Below the pieces are notes generated by a model. The model saw nothing but the letters and a program-made list of their open reading frames with translations. It made no database searches and was not told the origin of the DNA. Source: Bacteroidales bacterium GP2 (GTDB lineage: Bacteria; Bacteroidota; Bacteroidia; Bacteroidales; Muribaculaceae). From it: DNA of 21,040 nt. A program made the translations under genes and the position numbers. How positions within the stretch are numbered: position 1 is the first letter of the stretch; every line of letters begins with the position of its first letter. This document shows positions 8,701 to 14,822 of the stretch, in pieces. The stretch spans positions 1 through 21,040 of the forward strand of contig DAAJ01000126.1 of assembly GCA_001701115.1 (NCBI GenBank), in the 5' to 3' direction.

Positions 8701-10061
8701 CTGTAGAAGTTGTTATCGGTCGACTCGCGGAAATGCGCATCATTGACCCAAATACCAAGATGATGCTCACAAACGCAAACATTCCTTACGGCTCCAAGCT
8801 CTATTTCGACAATGGCGCGAAAGTCAAGAAAGGCGATGTTATTTGCGAATGGGACCCCTTCAACGCCGTTATCGTCAGCGATGCCGGTGGTAAGGTGCAG
8901 TACGTCAACCTCACCGAGAATATCACTTACCGTGTGGACTCCGATGAGCAGACCGGTCTGCGTGAAAAGGTCATTATCGAATCCAAGGAGCGCGGCAAAG
9001 TGCCCGAAGCTAACATCCTTGATGAGAACGGACAGATTGTCAAGACATACTCACTCCCTGTTGGCGCTCACCTCATGGTGGACGAAGGCACAGTGCTCAA
9101 ACCCGGTGAAATCTTCGTTAAGATTCCTCGTGCAACCGGTAGCGCCGGTGACATCACCGGTGGTCTGCCCCGTGTTACCGAGCTCTTTGAAGCCCGTAAC
9201 CCGTCTAACCCCGCTATCGTTGCGGAAATTGACGGTGAGGTTAACTTCGGCAAGGTTAAACGTGGCAACCGCGAAATCACTGTTACCTCGCGTCTCGGCG
9301 AAGTCAAGAAATACCTTGTACCCCTGTCAAAGCAGATTCTTGTGCAGGAAAACGACTACGTCCGCGCAGGCACTCCGCTTTCCGACGGTGCTGTGACACC
9401 TGCCGACATCCTTAACATCATGGGTCCGACAGCTGTGCAGGAATATATCGTCAATGAAGTGCAGGACGTCTACAGGATGCAGGGTGTGAAAATCAACGAC
9501 AAGCACTTTGAAGTTATCGTGCGCCAGATGATGCGTAAAGTCAACATCCTTGATCCGGGCGACACATGCTTCCTGGAGCAGCAGATTGTTGACAAGCGCG
9601 CCTTCATGGAGGAAAATGACCGTATCTGGGGCAAGAAAGTCGTTGTGGATGCAGGAGACTCTGAAACAGTGAAGCCCGGTATGATTATCACCGCGCGTAA
9701 GCTCCGTGACGAGAACTCTGCGCTCAAGCGCCGCGACCTCAAGCTCATCCAGGTGCGTGATGCGGTGCCCGCTACATCCGAGCAGATTCTTCAGGGTATC
9801 ACCCGCGCTGCATTGCAGACTTCCAGCTTCATGTCCGCTGCGTCATTCCAGGAAACCACCAAGGTGCTCAACGAAGCCGCTATCAATGGCAAGACCGACA
9901 CCCTGGAGGGCATGAAAGAGAATGTTATCTGCGGTCACCTCATTCCCGCCGGCACCGGTCTGCGTGAATACGACAGGCTTGTTGTTGGAGGCAGGGAGGA
10001 TATCGAAGGAATCCTTGAAGATGCAGAAATTGAAAGCATTGAAGAAAATCCTGTAAAATAA
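5745..10061 (+). CDS. rpoC: DNA-directed RNA polymerase subunit beta'
   Basis: A 1438-residue beta' subunit, the catalytic subunit of RNA polymerase. The N-terminal zinc finger has C66, C68, C81 and C84 (CHCGKYKR...CDRCG). The active-site loop NADFDGD at residues 477-483 holds the three Mg2+-binding aspartates D479, D481 and D483. The second zinc site is C823, C897, C904 and C907, the same 7 and 3 spacing as E. coli 888-895-898. GEPGTQLTLRTFH in the trigger-loop region is intact. The start MAFRKDNKIKTGFSKI fits Bacteroidota proteins, and the ATG follows an A-rich run (ATCCAAATAAAAATATG). No frameshift or unusual insertion was seen. The gene ends 25 bases before a strong terminator, which closes the cluster. 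Confidence 0.99.
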   Translation: MAFRKDNKIKTGFSKISIGLASPEEILEKSSGEVLKPETINYRTYKPERDGLFCERIFGPVKDYECHCGKYKRIRYKGIVCDRCGVEVTEKKVRRERMGHIKLVVPVAHIWYFRSLPNKIGYLLGLPSKKLDAVIYYEKYVVIQPGEAANIILPGRSEGIKELDLLSEEEYFDLLDRLPRENQMLEDTDPNKFIAKMGAEAVYDLLQRLDLDELSYKLRHQADTDGSQQRKTEALKRLQVVESFRASRGRNKPEWMILQAVPVIPPELRPLVPLDGGRFATSDLNDLYRRVIIRNNRLKRLIEIKAPEVILRNEKRMLQEAVDSLLDNSRKSSAVKTEANRPLKSLSDSLKGKQGRFRQNLLGKRVDYSARSVIVVGPELKMHECGLPKDMAAELYKPFVIRKLIERGIVKTVKSAKKIVDRKEPVVWDILEYVMKGHPVLLNRAPTLHRLGIQAFQPKMIEGKAIQLHPLACTAFNADFDGDQMAVHLPLGNEAILEAQMLMLGAHNILNPANGAPITVPSQDMVLGLYYITKLRKGDKGEGLKFYGPEEAEIAYNEGKVTLHAPVSVVVDDIDENGNPVQRLVENTSVGRVLVNQYVPKEIGYVNEILSKKSLRTIISKVIKKCGIPRSAQFLDDIKNLGYRMAFKGGLSFNLGDVIIPAEKEQYVAEGYEQVQEVMNNYSMGFITNNERYNQIIDIWTHVNSRLADTLMKQISADQQGFNPVYMMLDSGARGSKDQIRQLSGMRGLMAKPQKSGAEGGQIIENPILANFKEGLSVLEYFISTHGARKGLADTALKTADAGYLTRRLVDVAHDVIIHEEDCGTLRGLVCTEIKNNDEVVASLGERILGRVSVHDIIDPITGEVIVAAGEEINDAAADRINASPIESVEIRSVLTCESKKGVCAKCYGRNLANNRLVQKGEAVGVIAAQSIGEPGTQLTLRTFHVGGVASNIAAVSSVTSRYEGILEIDELRTVKTDEKDANGRPVEVVIGRLAEMRIIDPNTKMMLTNANIPYGSKLYFDNGAKVKKGDVICEWDPFNAVIVSDAGGKVQYVNLTENITYRVDSDEQTGLREKVIIESKERGKVPEANILDENGQIVKTYSLPVGAHLMVDEGTVLKPGEIFVKIPRATGSAGDITGGLPRVTELFEARNPSNPAIVAEIDGEVNFGKVKRGNREITVTSRLGEVKKYLVPLSKQILVQENDYVRAGTPLSDGAVTPADILNIMGPTAVQEYIVNEVQDVYRMQGVKINDKHFEVIVRQMMRKVNILDPGDTCFLEQQIVDKRAFMEENDRIWGKKVVVDAGDSETVKPGMIITARKLRDENSALKRRDLKLIQVRDAVPATSEQILQGITRAALQTSSFMSAASFQETTKVLNEAAINGKTDTLEGMKENVICGHLIPAGTGLREYDRLVVGGREDIEGILEDAEIESIEENPVK

Positions 10062-10086
10062 GGATTGATCAATAAATCTACCATAA

Positions 10087-10121
10087 ATAGGGCCGGTAAT
10101 ATGCCGGCTCTATTTTTTTTT
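10087..10121 (+). terminator. Intrinsic terminator after rpoC
   Basis: ATAGGGCCGG (10087-10096) pairs with CCGGCTCTAT (10104-10113), ten pairs with one G-T wobble, around a 7-base loop. A run of nine T follows (10113-10121). It ends the ribosomal protein/RNA polymerase transcript and separates it from the sigma factor unit. Confidence 0.9.
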
Positions 10122-10140
10122 GAAAAAAATTATCACTAAC

Positions 10141-10170
10141 TTGTCACAAAAATCGTTTTTTTGAGTCTTA
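10141..10170 (+). promoter_or_regulatory. Possible ECF-type promoter for the sigma factor unit
   Basis: After the rpoC terminator the 80 bases before the sigma gene hold no clear TTTG/TAnnTTTG housekeeping pair. They do hold TTGTCAC (10141-10147), 16 bases, then AGTCTTA (10164-10170). The second box contains the GTC core often seen in the -10 box of ECF promoters. This would fit self-activation by the encoded sigma factor. The boxes were read by eye without an alignment of related genomes, so this is only a candidate. Confidence 0.3.
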
Positions 10171-10204
10171 TATATAAACAAGCTTCTAAAAGCACTTATA
10201 ACTG

Positions 10205-10693
10205 ATGACTGAAAAACGGTTTAATAACGAGATTCTGCCGCTGCACGCTGATATGTTCCGCGTGGCTGTGGCGATTCTCGGAAACCGTGACGAAGCTCAG
10301 GATGTGGTGCAGGATATAATGGTGAAAATTTGGACAAACAGGCATAACCTCGACAAAGTTGTTTCCTTTAAGGCATACTGTAACATTATGGTGCGAAATG
10401 AGTGCGTAAAAAGGCGTGCCGGTATGGGACAGACGCAAACTGTGGAGACAGTGGTTGTGCAAAGTTCGGAAAATACGCCTCATGACATTATCGAGTCCCG
10501 CGACTCGCTGCGCTACCTGAAGCAGGCAATCGACGAAATGCCGTCGGTTCAAAGCGAAGTAATGAAGTTGAGCGTATATGCCGGAATGTCAACTTCCGAC
10601 ATTGCGGCGGCAACAGGACAGTCGGAGGCTAATGTCCGCACAATCCTTAGCCGTGGCAGGAAAAAGCTGAAATCACTCTTCTCAAAAATATGA
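10205..10693 (+). CDS. ECF-type RNA polymerase sigma factor
   Basis: A 162-residue sigma-70 family protein of the extracytoplasmic function group, which keeps only regions 2 and 4. Region 2 spans about residues 9-72; DEAQDVVQDIMVKIW at 29-43 is the core-binding region 2.2 pattern. Region 4 spans about 103-158 with the helix-turn-helix MSTSDIAAATGQSEANVRTI at 128-147, then the basic helix SRGRKKLKSLF. It lies three bases before a single-pass membrane protein and close to a DUF4252 gene, an arrangement typical of Bacteroidota stress-type sigma units rather than the FecR/SusCD uptake type, as no FecR or TonB-dependent receptor gene is present. The inducing signal and target genes cannot be told. 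Start at ATG 10205, after ATAACTG without a Shine-Dalgarno sequence. Confidence 0.93.
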   Translation: MTEKRFNNEILPLHADMFRVAVAILGNRDEAQDVVQDIMVKIWTNRHNLDKVVSFKAYCNIMVRNECVKRRAGMGQTQTVETVVVQSSENTPHDIIESRDSLRYLKQAIDEMPSVQSEVMKLSVYAGMSTSDIAAATGQSEANVRTILSRGRKKLKSLFSKI

Positions 10694-10696
10694 TAT

Positions 10697-11332
10697 ATGG
10701 ATAAAAAAGAAAAAACAAGGGCACTGCTTGACAAATTTTACCGGGGTGAAACAACTCCGGAAGAGAATTTGCTCCTATCCGGATTTTTATCAGAGGCAGG
10801 CGATGCAGAGGAGTTCGCCGATGATAAAAAGCTCTTTGAGGCACTTGCCGGTGCGGCAGATACATCTGTGCCACCCGGATTGGAAGCGAGGATAAAGGAT
10901 GCTATTGCGCAAACCTCCCGCCAGCGAAGGATTCGTCCCGCAGTGTGGTTGAAGGCAAGCGGAATTGCTGCCGCAGTGGCAATAATGTTTGTTATCGGTG
11001 TTAAACTGTTTGATATGCCGGATGCAAAAATCAGCGAGTCACCCAGGTTGATAGCAGAAGCAAAGGAAATCAGGACAGATAGCTCACTATCAAGTGGCGT
11101 CGCTACTTATATTTCATCAAATGATGAGAAAGTGAAACAGAAGCCCATAGCACCACCGGTAAAGAAGATTCGCTCTGTTAACAAAAATATCAGCGATGAG
11201 GAAGCTGTGCTTGCCGCTGAGGCATCTCTCAGGCTGCTTGGGGAGAAGATGAACGATGCAGGAAAAAAGGTTATAGAAGCGTCAGAGCAAATGGAGCAGA
11301 TTGATAACTCATTAAAAAATATATTACAATGA
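10697..11332 (+). CDS. Probable anti-sigma factor, single-pass membrane protein
   Basis: A 211-residue protein of anti-sigma layout. The N-terminus is soluble and charged (about 1-80; it begins MDKKEKTRALLDKFYRGETT and would be cytoplasmic). It is followed by one membrane helix at about 84-104 and a C-terminal part of about 105 residues that would face the periplasm. The N-terminal motif resembles the short segment that opens many Bacteroidota anti-sigma proteins, but no zinc-binding HxxxCxxC motif is seen, so it would be a non-zinc type. The C-terminal 50 residues look like a long helix and may be a sensor or a DUF4252 partner. The ATG is three bases after the sigma stop, and the stop overlaps the next ATG by four bases (ATGA), so the three genes are translationally coupled. 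The function is inferred from layout and neighbours, not from a recognised domain. Confidence 0.7.
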   Translation: MDKKEKTRALLDKFYRGETTPEENLLLSGFLSEAGDAEEFADDKKLFEALAGAADTSVPPGLEARIKDAIAQTSRQRRIRPAVWLKASGIAAAVAIMFVIGVKLFDMPDAKISESPRLIAEAKEIRTDSSLSSGVATYISSNDEKVKQKPIAPPVKKIRSVNKNISDEEAVLAAEASLRLLGEKMNDAGKKVIEASEQMEQIDNSLKNILQ

Positions 11333-11826
11333 AACGATTACTCACCTCACTTATTTTTATTATTTCGTATGTAGCGATTTCATTCGCTACAGAATTCGAC
11401 AACTATATGAATCTGCTTGTGCGCCAGAATGTTGTGACGGAGATTCATGTATCAAAGGCAATGATAGATATGCTTTCACCGGAAGTTCGGAAAAAAATAC
11501 CTCTTTTGGGTAAAGTGCAGGGGATTAACACAGTCAGCATATACACGGCATCTGACGAGGACGCAGTTAATAAATGTGCCAAAGCAGTTCAGCAAAGTTT
11601 TACGCTTTATAATGGTAAAATGAGGGGAAGACATCATAAACTGCTTGAAATAAAAGATAATAAGGGATACACGGCAGTTTACGCTATGGAAAACGAGAAA
11701 AACGCGGGAATATATGATATAGTCGTGCTTTTGACAGATGATGGGACCAAAGGTCAGGTCGTTGCATTTGAGGGTGAAATTACACCGGAAGTGCTTTCAG
11801 CAATAGCCAAATCAGTTCCGAAATAA
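11329..11826 (+). CDS. Exported DUF4252 domain protein
   Basis: A 165-residue protein with a clear signal peptide (KR, then a hydrophobic core to about residue 20: RLLTSLIFIISYVAISFATE). There is no lipobox cysteine, so it should be released to the periplasm. The mature part is mixed alpha/beta with the pattern of DUF4252 proteins, including SIYTASDEDAV at about 70-80 and a C-terminal VAFEGEITPEVLSAI. DUF4252 genes commonly sit beside ECF sigma factors in Bacteroidota, but their biochemical role is not established to my knowledge. The ATG overlaps the stop of the anti-sigma gene (ATGA at 11329-11332), so the product is probably made in step with it. It could be a periplasmic sensor or a regulated effector. 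Confidence 0.8.
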   Translation: MKRLLTSLIFIISYVAISFATEFDNYMNLLVRQNVVTEIHVSKAMIDMLSPEVRKKIPLLGKVQGINTVSIYTASDEDAVNKCAKAVQQSFTLYNGKMRGRHHKLLEIKDNKGYTAVYAMENEKNAGIYDIVVLLTDDGTKGQVVAFEGEITPEVLSAIAKSVPK

Positions 11827-11895
11827 CTTGGTTTACCCGCTGGGTGTAATATGATGAAATGAAAATCTCGCAATTCTCTCCTCTCTCCCCCTGCA

Positions 11896-11938
11896 CGGTT
11901 CAGGTTGCCCACTCGGTTCCTGAACCGCATTTTTTTTT
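11896..11938 (+). terminator. Intrinsic terminator after the sigma/DUF4252 unit
   Basis: CGGTTCAGG (11896-11904) is the exact reverse complement of CCTGAACCG (11919-11927), with a 14-base loop. The pairing is followed by CA and nine T (11930-11938). It lies 70 bases after the DUF4252 stop. The T-run is directly adjacent to the -7 box of the next gene. Confidence 0.88.
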
Positions 11939-11939
11939 C

Positions 11940-11947
11940 TATATTTG
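11940..11947 (+). promoter_or_regulatory. Bacteroidota -7 box for the ureohydrolase gene
   Basis: TATATTTG matches TAnnTTTG exactly. Transcription would begin near 11952-11955, leaving about 20 bases of leader before ATG 11975. No TTTG is seen 19-21 bases upstream (that stretch is the terminator arm), so the -33 element is weak or absent. The box overlaps the TTG at 11945 that an open-reading-frame caller would take as a start, which argues against that start. Confidence 0.5.
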
Positions 11948-11974
11948 TGTCATCAAACAATAGTTTGTGAAAAT

Positions 11975-12847
11975 ATGGATTCATTAAAGACGATCAGATT
12001 AATATATCCTCAATGGCAAGGTGCAAATATTGCACGTTGGATTCCGGGCATTCCGGAAGAGGATTCATCCCGAGGATATTATCTCGGAGCGATGCTACTT
12101 GATTTCCTTGCGCCGGAAACTAAAGATGAAACATTTGTTGTTCCCGTTTCCACCGACATTTCAAGCCGCGTTGAGGCTGACGGGGTTCTTGACCGGGATA
12201 TGCTTGTAATGCAGACCAAGGCGGCACTTGACACCTTGCAGATTGCTGCGCCGGACAGGGTGGTGACTCTTGGAGGAGAGTGCTCTGTCAGCGTGCCGGT
12301 ATTTACTTATCTTGGAGAAAAATATTTAGATGACACAGCGGTAGTGTGGATAGACGCGCATCCGGATATAACGCTGCCCGGAGATGATTACAACGGCTAT
12401 CACGCTATGGCATTGACAGCTATAATGGGGATGGGAGACAATAAGATTGTAGGTCAGCTTCCATCAAAAATTGCTCCCGGAAATATTTGCCTCGCAGGAC
12501 TCCGCGAATGCGAGTACACATATATTGAAAAAAGGGTAGATGAGCTTGGGCTGGCACATTTTTCTCCGGAGCAACTTTCCGAAAGCAGCGCACCGCTTCT
12601 GGAGTGGCTTCAATCTACTGGAAAATCGAAGGTTATGATTCACTTCGACATGGATGTGATGGATCCGGCGGATATCCTTGCCGCAGTTGCAGACGGACCT
12701 GCTGGCGGCTTGAAGCTAAACGAGGTTGTCCGCCTCATAAATGATATTGCTTCGGCAAAGCAGCTTGTGGCTCTGACGGTTGCCGAGCCAATGCCCCGCC
12801 TTGCAATCAGGCTTAAAGGAATGCTGGCGCGGCTGCCATTGCTGTGA
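11975..12847 (+). CDS. Arginase/ureohydrolase family protein
   Basis: A 290-residue protein of the arginase-agmatinase-formiminoglutamase fold, whose members hydrolyse guanidino-type C-N bonds with two Mn2+ ions. Visible motifs are GGECS (100-104, family consensus GGDHS), DAHPD (127-131), H143 in GYHAMAL (the position of the catalytic histidine), and HFDMDVMDP (223-231, supplying D225 and D227). Five of the six usual metal ligands are kept. The first, a histidine, is C103 here, and the preceding aspartate is glutamate. The substrate is therefore uncertain: arginase, agmatinase and formiminoglutamase are all possible, and none of their pathway genes is nearby. I chose ATG 11975 because the TTG at 11945, in frame, lies inside the -7 box. 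The gene is alone, bounded by terminators at both ends. Confidence 0.85.
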   Translation: MDSLKTIRLIYPQWQGANIARWIPGIPEEDSSRGYYLGAMLLDFLAPETKDETFVVPVSTDISSRVEADGVLDRDMLVMQTKAALDTLQIAAPDRVVTLGGECSVSVPVFTYLGEKYLDDTAVVWIDAHPDITLPGDDYNGYHAMALTAIMGMGDNKIVGQLPSKIAPGNICLAGLRECEYTYIEKRVDELGLAHFSPEQLSESSAPLLEWLQSTGKSKVMIHFDMDVMDPADILAAVADGPAGGLKLNEVVRLINDIASAKQLVALTVAEPMPRLAIRLKGMLARLPLL

Positions 12848-12874
12848 TGGCTTTTAAGATTGTTTAAAAATAAA

Positions 12875-12908
12875 GGTGAGAGTGTGCCGGTGCCGGTACA
12901 CTCTCACC
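12875..12908. terminator. Bidirectional terminator between convergent genes
   Basis: GGTGAGAGTGTGCCGG (12875-12890) faces CCGGTACACTCTCACC (12893-12908): 16 pairs with one wobble, around a very short centre. Read on the - strand it is followed by CCTTTATTTTTAAAC, a fair T-tract, so it should end the membrane gene well. On the + strand the downstream CATTTATAG is a weaker tract. It lies between the ureohydrolase stop (12847) and the membrane gene stop (12960), so it likely serves both. Confidence 0.85.
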
Positions 12909-12959
12909 CATTTATAGTATTAGAATATGGTTTAGATAATGCGATTACCTTTTATTTAG

Positions 12960-14063
12960 TTATTTAGCTGTCGCCGATGCGAGTTTGCTTTTGCCGGAAG
13001 CGAAAATCTTAGCCCAGTCGTAGTTGCGTATAAGCCCTGCAATAGTAGCGTACGCCATAATGAAAGAGCAGGTGAAGCAGAAAACCAGTAATGCTGCAAC
13101 AAGCAGGGCGATTTTCGCCACAGCGATAGCCGGACCCATGCCGTCGTCTGATTTCGTGGTTGTGCCATCAGACCATTTGGTAATGATAGTGGTGAACTGT
13201 AACGCGGCAGCTCCGGCGGCAAGTCCTCCCGATACCCAAAGCCCTATGCGCTGGATAGCATTGAGTGTCTTTGCCTCGGCGGTGTATTTATTGATGGTGT
13301 AGCCGTAGGGGCGGCATGCAAAAACGTACAAGGGGATGCAAATGCCGAGAAACCATAGCCAGAATTTTACAGTGCGCCCGCTGCTCGCTTCCACGCTAAG
13401 CTTTGTTTCTACCTCTCCAAGTGCCATTTCCTGGAGTTCGGCGAAAGACATTGCAGAAAGCTTATCGTATTGTTCCTTCGACTCCTTCTGTGCCTGAGGC
13501 AAGTTTGCTTTCTTCTCTTCCGCGCGTTTTCTGTTACGCTCCCTTACCTCCGGGTCAGATGAATTCTGCGCGTCCCTTTCGTAGACTTTGATGACCTCCT
13601 CATGATTGTAGTATCCGGTGCCTATTTTGTATAGATTGTAAGCCTTGAATTTTGCAGGGCTTTCATAGCGGACCGCATAAAGGTCAGACACAATATTATT
13701 GGTGTTCTTGAATGCCGTCATAGGTATGACGGTGTCACCCTCCTGCCATGTTTTCACTGTTTCCACAAGCGTGGCTTGTTCAGCAATGTCCTCCTCTTTG
13801 CTGCCGCTGAGCCAGTACAGCAATGCTACAGAAACAATGGCTCCGAGAATAATCTGCCACTTGAATGTCCAATGGCGTTCACCGGCATAATCAAGTGCGC
13901 TGCTTAACTCATTTAACGCGCTTTGGTTGATGGCGGGGTCTGACATAGCCGTGGCATCCTCATATATTTTTGAAGCGTTGTTGTATTCTTTCTTGCCTCT
14001 TATCGGTTGCACCGGGCAGCCATCATTAATCCATTCTTTTGCAGAAGTGTAGTTATAGTTCAT
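12960..14063 (-). CDS. Unrecognised membrane protein with large internal loop
   Basis: A 367-residue protein that I do not recognise. It has no signal peptide; the first 68 residues are soluble (MNYNYTSAKEWINDGCPVQP at the start, with short helices suggested at 27-60). Likely membrane helices are at about 69-86, 233-251, 273-293 and 311-345; the last is long enough for one tilted or two short helices. Between helices 1 and 2 lies a soluble loop of about 146 residues with a highly charged helical stretch (about 168-200, rich in E, K, R and Q) that may form a coiled coil. There is one Cys in the N-terminal part (C16) and four more in or near helices 2 and 4. It is transcribed alone, towards the ureohydrolase gene, from the promoter at 14095-14125. 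Start ATG at 14063. No function is assigned. Confidence 0.8.
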   Translation of the reverse strand: MNYNYTSAKEWINDGCPVQPIRGKKEYNNASKIYEDATAMSDPAINQSALNELSSALDYAGERHWTFKWQIILGAIVSVALLYWLSGSKEEDIAEQATLVETVKTWQEGDTVIPMTAFKNTNNIVSDLYAVRYESPAKFKAYNLYKIGTGYYNHEEVIKVYERDAQNSSDPEVRERNRKRAEEKKANLPQAQKESKEQYDKLSAMSFAELQEMALGEVETKLSVEASSGRTVKFWLWFLGICIPLYVFACRPYGYTINKYTAEAKTLNAIQRIGLWVSGGLAAGAAALQFTTIITKWSDGTTTKSDDGMGPAIAVAKIALLVAALLVFCFTCSFIMAYATIAGLIRNYDWAKIFASGKSKLASATAK

Positions 14064-14094
14064 AGGGTGTTTGGGTTGAAAATGTGATTAGCCG

Positions 14095-14125
14095 CGAAAT
14101 TAGGTCTTCACACCGTTGGTGTCAA
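14095..14125 (-). promoter_or_regulatory. Promoter with internal palindrome for the membrane gene
   Basis: On the - strand TTGACA (14125-14120) is followed by 17 bases and TAATTTCG (14102-14095). The second box fits the Bacteroidota -7 box with one change, and TTG to TAATTTCG spans 20 bases, the right -33 spacing. The start of transcription would be near 14088, about 25 bases before the ATG. The spacer contains the perfect 13-base palindrome ACACCGTTGGTGT (14110-14122), which overlaps the -33 element. A repressor bound there would block polymerase. Confidence 0.5.
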
Positions 14126-14253
14126 TTCCGGAAAACCGTGATTTGTAGGTATTTTTCCCTTAAACCCCTATTTTTTCATTTAAAATGGCAAGTTTCGGCT
14201 CGCACATTATAAATAAGTGGGTGTGGAAGCTCCCGAAAGTGTTAAAAAAATCG

Positions 14254-14261
14254 TAACTTCG
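14254..14261 (+). promoter_or_regulatory. Possible -7 box for the cvpA-suf operon
   Basis: TAACTTCG resembles TAnnTTTG with one change. Transcription would start about 6-8 bases further on, at or next to ATG 14270, giving a nearly leaderless message. No convincing TTTG lies 19-21 bases upstream. The rest of the intergenic stretch 14162-14253 holds no better match that I can see. Confidence 0.3.
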
Positions 14262-14269
14262 CACTCGTA

Positions 14270-14803
14270 ATGGGTATATTGGACATACTTTTCCTGATTC
14301 TGCTGGCGGGAGGCGCCGTAATCGGTTACCGGAAAGGAGCAATAAAACAGCTCGCTTCTGTTGCCGCTGTAGTCGCTGCAATCATAGCATGCCGCATTGC
14401 CGGAGATTACGCGGTGTCGCTTGTAAGCCCTCTTATAGGTGCTGACGCTCCTGATGCTTCTTCCATGACGGTGTATGGAGCCCAAGTGCTCGGCTATGGC
14501 GCTCTTTTCGGCGTGGTGTGGCTCGGTGTGTGGCTCATAGCCGGTTTTCTGAGGAAAGCGACTCATGCGGTGATGCTCGGTCCGCTTGACCGCGTTGCCG
14601 GTTCGGTATTCCTGGTGCTGAAATGGTTCATGGTGGTGAGCCTGATGCTGAACCTATGGAAAATCATTTCGCCGGACAGCCCTCTGTTCTCGTCAAGCAA
14701 ACTTGCCGGGGGTGAGGTGATGAGGCTCGTTATGGAGATGACCCCGTGGATTCTCGGCGCTTTGAAAGGCATTGCAACCAATACCGCCCCTGCATTGTTC
14801 TAA
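14270..14803 (+). CDS. cvpA: CvpA family membrane protein
   Basis: A 177-residue protein with the CvpA pattern: a short N-terminus (MGILDILFLILLAGGAVIGY) followed directly by RKG at 21-23, then helices at about 28-46, 70-92 and 110-130, and a hydrophilic C-terminal third. The family is named for colicin V production in E. coli and contributes to envelope integrity; its exact activity is unclear. The family-typical N-terminus supports ATG 14270. It heads the suf genes with a 19-base gap, so it is probably co-transcribed with them. Whether it has any tie to Fe-S assembly or is simply a passenger in the operon cannot be told from sequence. Confidence 0.85.
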   Translation: MGILDILFLILLAGGAVIGYRKGAIKQLASVAAVVAAIIACRIAGDYAVSLVSPLIGADAPDASSMTVYGAQVLGYGALFGVVWLGVWLIAGFLRKATHAVMLGPLDRVAGSVFLVLKWFMVVSLMLNLWKIISPDSPLFSSSKLAGGEVMRLVMEMTPWILGALKGIATNTAPALF

Positions 14804-14822
14804 TCATGACAAGACAGCTGAT

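Noticed and set aside
14772..14822. TTG-initiated N-terminal extension of SufB
   Set aside because: It would overlap the cvpA end and add 17 residues unlike SufB; ATG 14823 gives a 495-residue protein of standard length.
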